Positions 61,624 to 64,000 of a DNA stretch of 64,000 bases are shown in pieces. Position 1 is the first letter of the stretch; each line of letters opens with the position of its first letter. Under the pieces are notes generated by a model. That model was not told the DNA's origin. It was given only the letters and a program-made list of their open reading frames with translations, and searched no databases. This DNA comes from Actinomycetota bacterium (GTDB taxonomy: Bacteria > Actinomycetota > Actinomycetes > S36-B12 > UBA5976). Position numbers and translations under genes: made by a program. The DNA lies in the NCBI GenBank assembly GCA_026392515.1, contig JAPLBY010000029.1, forward strand, positions 106,716 through 170,715. The letters run 5' to 3'.

Positions 61624-62789
61624 CCGCAACCAGACCAGTTAAACGCAATAGTCCTAATGGCGGACTGTCTGCTCGGCTAGAACATCCAATGGTGCATTAC
61701 CAAATTCTTTTAGGTGCTACCGGATTTTTACTCGCACTTGGCATTGTCATGGTCGCATCCGCTTCAAGTGTTTTTTCATACCAACAGAACAATGGTAATT
61801 CGTGGGCACTTGCAACTAGACAGTTGATTTTCGCTGCAATAGGCGTCTTCTTAATGATGGCAGTTTCAAAAATGCATGTTGATGCGATTCGCCGGTGGGC
61901 GCCACTCTTCATGGTCGTAGTCGGCGTGCTTTTAGTTGCTGTGTTATTAATTGGAACTGCAGTTCATGGACAGAAGAACTGGATTGAATTTGGTGGTCCC
62001 TTTCGAATTCAACCTTCAGAATTTGCCAAACTTGCGATCATTATGTGGGGCGCAGATATTTTGGATCGCAAATACCACTTACTTGAACAACGAAATCATT
62101 TATTGATTCCAGTGTTGCCCGTTTGCGTCACAGTGCTTTTGTTAGTTGTTTTGCAGGGTGACTTGGGAACTGCAATGGTAATGATGCCAATTATGGCTTC
62201 GCTACTTTATTTTGTTGGAGCCCCAAGAAAATGGTTCCTGGTAATGGGTGCCGTAGGTCTGGCTGGGATCGCAGCTTTATCGTTTGCAGCTCCTTATCGA
62301 ATGGCTAGATTCACCTCTTGGTTAGATCCATATGCAGATGCGCAAGGAACTGGCTTTCAGGTAATTCATGGTCAGCAAGCTCTGGGCTCTGGTGGTTGGT
62401 GGGGTGTTGGTCTTGGTGGCTCCCGCGAAAAATGGGGCACTCTTCCGGAAGCACACACTGACTTCATTTACGCAGTTCTAGGCGAAGAACTTGGAATCAT
62501 CGGGACCATTTTGGTTCTGGTGATATTCACTGCAATTGCAATCGTGGGATTGCGAATCGCTAGAAACACTAATGAGGCATTCATTCAAATCGCTTCACTC
62601 GGAATCTTCGCTTGGATTGTGACCCAAGCCTTGGTGAACATCGGTGCGGTACTTGGCATTCTTCCTATTACCGGTGTGCCATTACCTTTGGTTTCCTATG
62701 GTGGATCGTCTTTGATTCCAACTTTGCTTGCTATGGGAATTCTGATGGCATTTGCAAAGCACGAGGCGTACATGCAGGAACAAAAATAA
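61620..62789 (+). CDS. ftsW: Lipid II polymerase FtsW (SEDS family)
   Basis: A 389-residue SEDS-family membrane glycosyltransferase for the septum, working with FtsI. About ten helices are visible. QKNWIEFGGPFRIQPSEFAKLAIIMWGADIL, then QGDLGTAMVMMPI and the C-terminal GVPLPLVSYGGSSLIPTLLAMGIL are signatures. The ATG overlaps the murD stop. FtsW rather than RodA because of the dcw location. Confidence 0.95.
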   Translation: MTATRPVKRNSPNGGLSARLEHPMVHYQILLGATGFLLALGIVMVASASSVFSYQQNNGNSWALATRQLIFAAIGVFLMMAVSKMHVDAIRRWAPLFMVVVGVLLVAVLLIGTAVHGQKNWIEFGGPFRIQPSEFAKLAIIMWGADILDRKYHLLEQRNHLLIPVLPVCVTVLLLVVLQGDLGTAMVMMPIMASLLYFVGAPRKWFLVMGAVGLAGIAALSFAAPYRMARFTSWLDPYADAQGTGFQVIHGQQALGSGGWWGVGLGGSREKWGTLPEAHTDFIYAVLGEELGIIGTILVLVIFTAIAIVGLRIARNTNEAFIQIASLGIFAWIVTQALVNIGAVLGILPITGVPLPLVSYGGSSLIPTLLAMGILMAFAKHEAYMQEQK

Positions 62790-62805
62790 TGACATGGAAG
62801 ATTGC

Positions 62806-63879
62806 GTGAACATAGTTCTCGCTGGCGGCGGAACTGCTGGCCACATTGAACCTGCACTTAACTTGGCTGATGAGTTAATGGCCATGGATCCAACCGTAAA
62901 CATCACAGTTCTTGGAACTTCACGCGGACTTGAAGTCGACTTAGTGCCAGCTCGTGGATACAAACTTGAACTGATCCCAGCTGTTCCGCTACCTCGTAAA
63001 TTAAGCGGTGATCTGGTTACGCTGCCGACTCGATTGCGGTCAGCCATAAAGCAAACTCGGGATTTGCTTCATGAATTGCAAGCAGATGTAGTTGTTGGTT
63101 TTGGTGGCTACGTTTCGATTCCGGCATACCTTGCTGCCCGCGGGGAAGTGCCGATTGTTGTTCATGAAGCTAATGCTCGCGCCGGCCTGGCCAATCGAGT
63201 TGGCGCCCGATTCGCTGATGCCGTAGCTGAAACGGTTCCAGATAGTTTGCCAAGAGCTCAGCTCATTGGAATCCCGTTACGCAAGGCCATTGAAACTTTG
63301 GATCGCAAAGCCACCCGCAATCAGGCCCGGCAGCATTTTGGGATTTCAGGTGATGCGGTTTGCGTTTTAGTTTTTGGCGGCTCACAAGGATCAGTCAAAC
63401 TCAACTCTGTAATTGAGGACTGCCTTAAGGCAGACATATTTGATGATGTAGTTGTTTTGCATTCGGTTGGATTAAAGAACGAGTTTGCCCAGGCAGAGTC
63501 GGATCGTTACCGACCGCTTAACTACATAGATCGCATGGATTTGGCATATGCAGCTGCTGACTTTGTAATTGGGCGAGCTGGCGCGATGACAGTTGCCGAA
63601 CTCACCGCTGTTGGTTTACCTGCCTGCTTTGTTCCGCTCCCAATTGGAAATGGTGAACAAAGCCTTAATGCCACTCCAGTCGTTGCAGCTGGTGGCGCGC
63701 TTATGATTTCAGACCTTGAGTTCAATTCGGAATATGTTCGAGATCAAATTTTGCCTGTGATTTCAAATTCAACAAAGTTAAACGAAATGGCTAAGGCTAG
63801 TTCTTCACTTGGACATAAAGATTCGGCAGCAGACCTTGCTAAATTGGTTTTATCGGTTGCGGGAAAGGCCAAATCTTGA
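62806..63879 (+). CDS. murG: UDP-GlcNAc:undecaprenyl-PP-MurNAc-pentapeptide GlcNAc transferase MurG
   Basis: Converts lipid I to lipid II on the inner membrane face. [23 protein letters not shown] is the N-terminal donor/acceptor loop, [51 protein letters not shown] and [25 protein letters not shown] are MurG motifs. GTG 62806, with GGAAG at 62796-62800, is preferred; ATG 62794 would add four residues. The stop overlaps the murC start. Confidence 0.95.
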   Translation: MNIVLAGGGTAGHIEPALNLADELMAMDPTVNITVLGTSRGLEVDLVPARGYKLELIPAVPLPRKLSGDLVTLPTRLRSAIKQTRDLLHELQADVVVGFGGYVSIPAYLAARGEVPIVVHEANARAGLANRVGARFADAVAETVPDSLPRAQLIGIPLRKAIETLDRKATRNQARQHFGISGDAVCVLVFGGSQGSVKLNSVIEDCLKADIFDDVVVLHSVGLKNEFAQAESDRYRPLNYIDRMDLAYAAADFVIGRAGAMTVAELTAVGLPACFVPLPIGNGEQSLNATPVVAAGGALMISDLEFNSEYVRDQILPVISNSTKLNEMAKASSSLGHKDSAADLAKLVLSVAGKAKS

Positions 63880-64000
63880 GTTACCTGAATGGTCGAGTTC
63901 ACGTTGTTGGTATCGGTGGAGCGGGCATGAGTGGAATCGCTCGCGTTTTACTAGCCCGAGGAATTGAAGTATCCGGAAGCGATGCAAAAGATTCTCGTCG
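63876..64000 (+). CDS. murC: UDP-MurNAc:L-alanine ligase MurC (3' partial)
   Basis: The first 41 codons of murC run to the right edge. [20 protein letters not shown] is the N-terminal nucleotide-binding motif of MurC, and [12 protein letters not shown] is typical of what follows. The start is TTG 63876, overlapping the murG stop. murG-murC is the expected order. Confidence 0.92.
   Translation, partial: MSYLNGRVHVVGIGGAGMSGIARVLLARGIEVSGSDAKDSR

Noticed and set aside
1..64000. tRNA genes, rRNA genes, CRISPR arrays, insertion sequences or prophage
   Set aside because: Read by eye, I found no tRNA T-loop with matching acceptor stem, no spaced repeats, no transposase and no phage structural genes. 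A tRNA or covariance scan was not possible here.

Overview
The window is a bacterial chromosome segment, about 97 percent coding, with a GC content I judge by eye to be a little under 50 percent. Gene order and content point to Actinobacteria: the run ffh-rpsP-KH-rimM-trmD-rplS-lepB-rnhB-DUF2469-yraN-comM-dprA-xerC-M23-rpsB-tsf-pyrH-frr-cdsA-rlmN, a mycothiol-type maleylpyruvate isomerase homologue, an actinobacterial LexA box, DUF6504, SAV_6107-HEPN and DUF3040 proteins, and a DUF3040/mraZ/dcw neighbourhood. The modest GC, small gaps and many start/stop overlaps suggest a streamlined low-GC lineage such as the freshwater Nanopelagicales (acI). That placement is inference. I see no rRNA, tRNA, IS element, prophage or CRISPR array.

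Layout. 1-1.6 kb: the end of an XdhC-like protein carrying a YHS domain, and a convergent mycothiol-dependent family enzyme. 1.6-18.8 kb: conserved translation, secretion, DNA-uptake and lipid genes, interrupted by a solitary adenine-methyltransferase-like gene antisense between trmD and rplS. 18.9-23.1 kb: propionyl-CoA synthetase, two small membrane proteins and a glutaryl-CoA-dehydrogenase-like gene behind a double palindromic operator. 23.2-30.3 kb: two tandem EamA exporters, a polyamine/amine catabolic cluster (FAD amine oxidase, FMN-barrel protein, class III aminotransferase, Lrp regulator) and a divergent semialdehyde dehydrogenase. 30.4-43.1 kb: the most unusual block. A structured leader RNA candidate precedes a second FAD amine oxidase and an HDAC-like deacetylase. 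A LuxR-type regulator then diverges from an operon encoding a branched-chain-type ABC importer, an N,N-dimethylformamidase-like large subunit and a second HDAC-like deacetylase. The importer permease carries a C-terminal domain that resembles the missing dimethylformamidase small subunit. 43.2-48.8 kb: an SOS mutagenesis operon (LexA box, DUF6504, HEPN, DnaE2-like polymerase, Pol IV). 48.9-52.1 kb: DUF3040, MaoC, a glycosidase-like protein and an aldehyde dehydrogenase. 52.2-64 kb: the division and cell-wall cluster mraZ-(small ORF)-rsmH-ftsL-ftsI-murE-murF-mraY-murD-ftsW-murG-murC, cut by the right edge.

How the accessory genes may work together (inference): the ABC importer brings in N-substituted amides; the dimethylformamidase-like enzyme, possibly tethered to the importer, and the two deacetylases release amines; FAD oxidases and the aminotransferase convert amines to aldehydes; and two aldehyde dehydrogenases oxidise these towards succinate. 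The whole block reads as a carbon and nitrogen scavenging route for acylated amines or polyamines.
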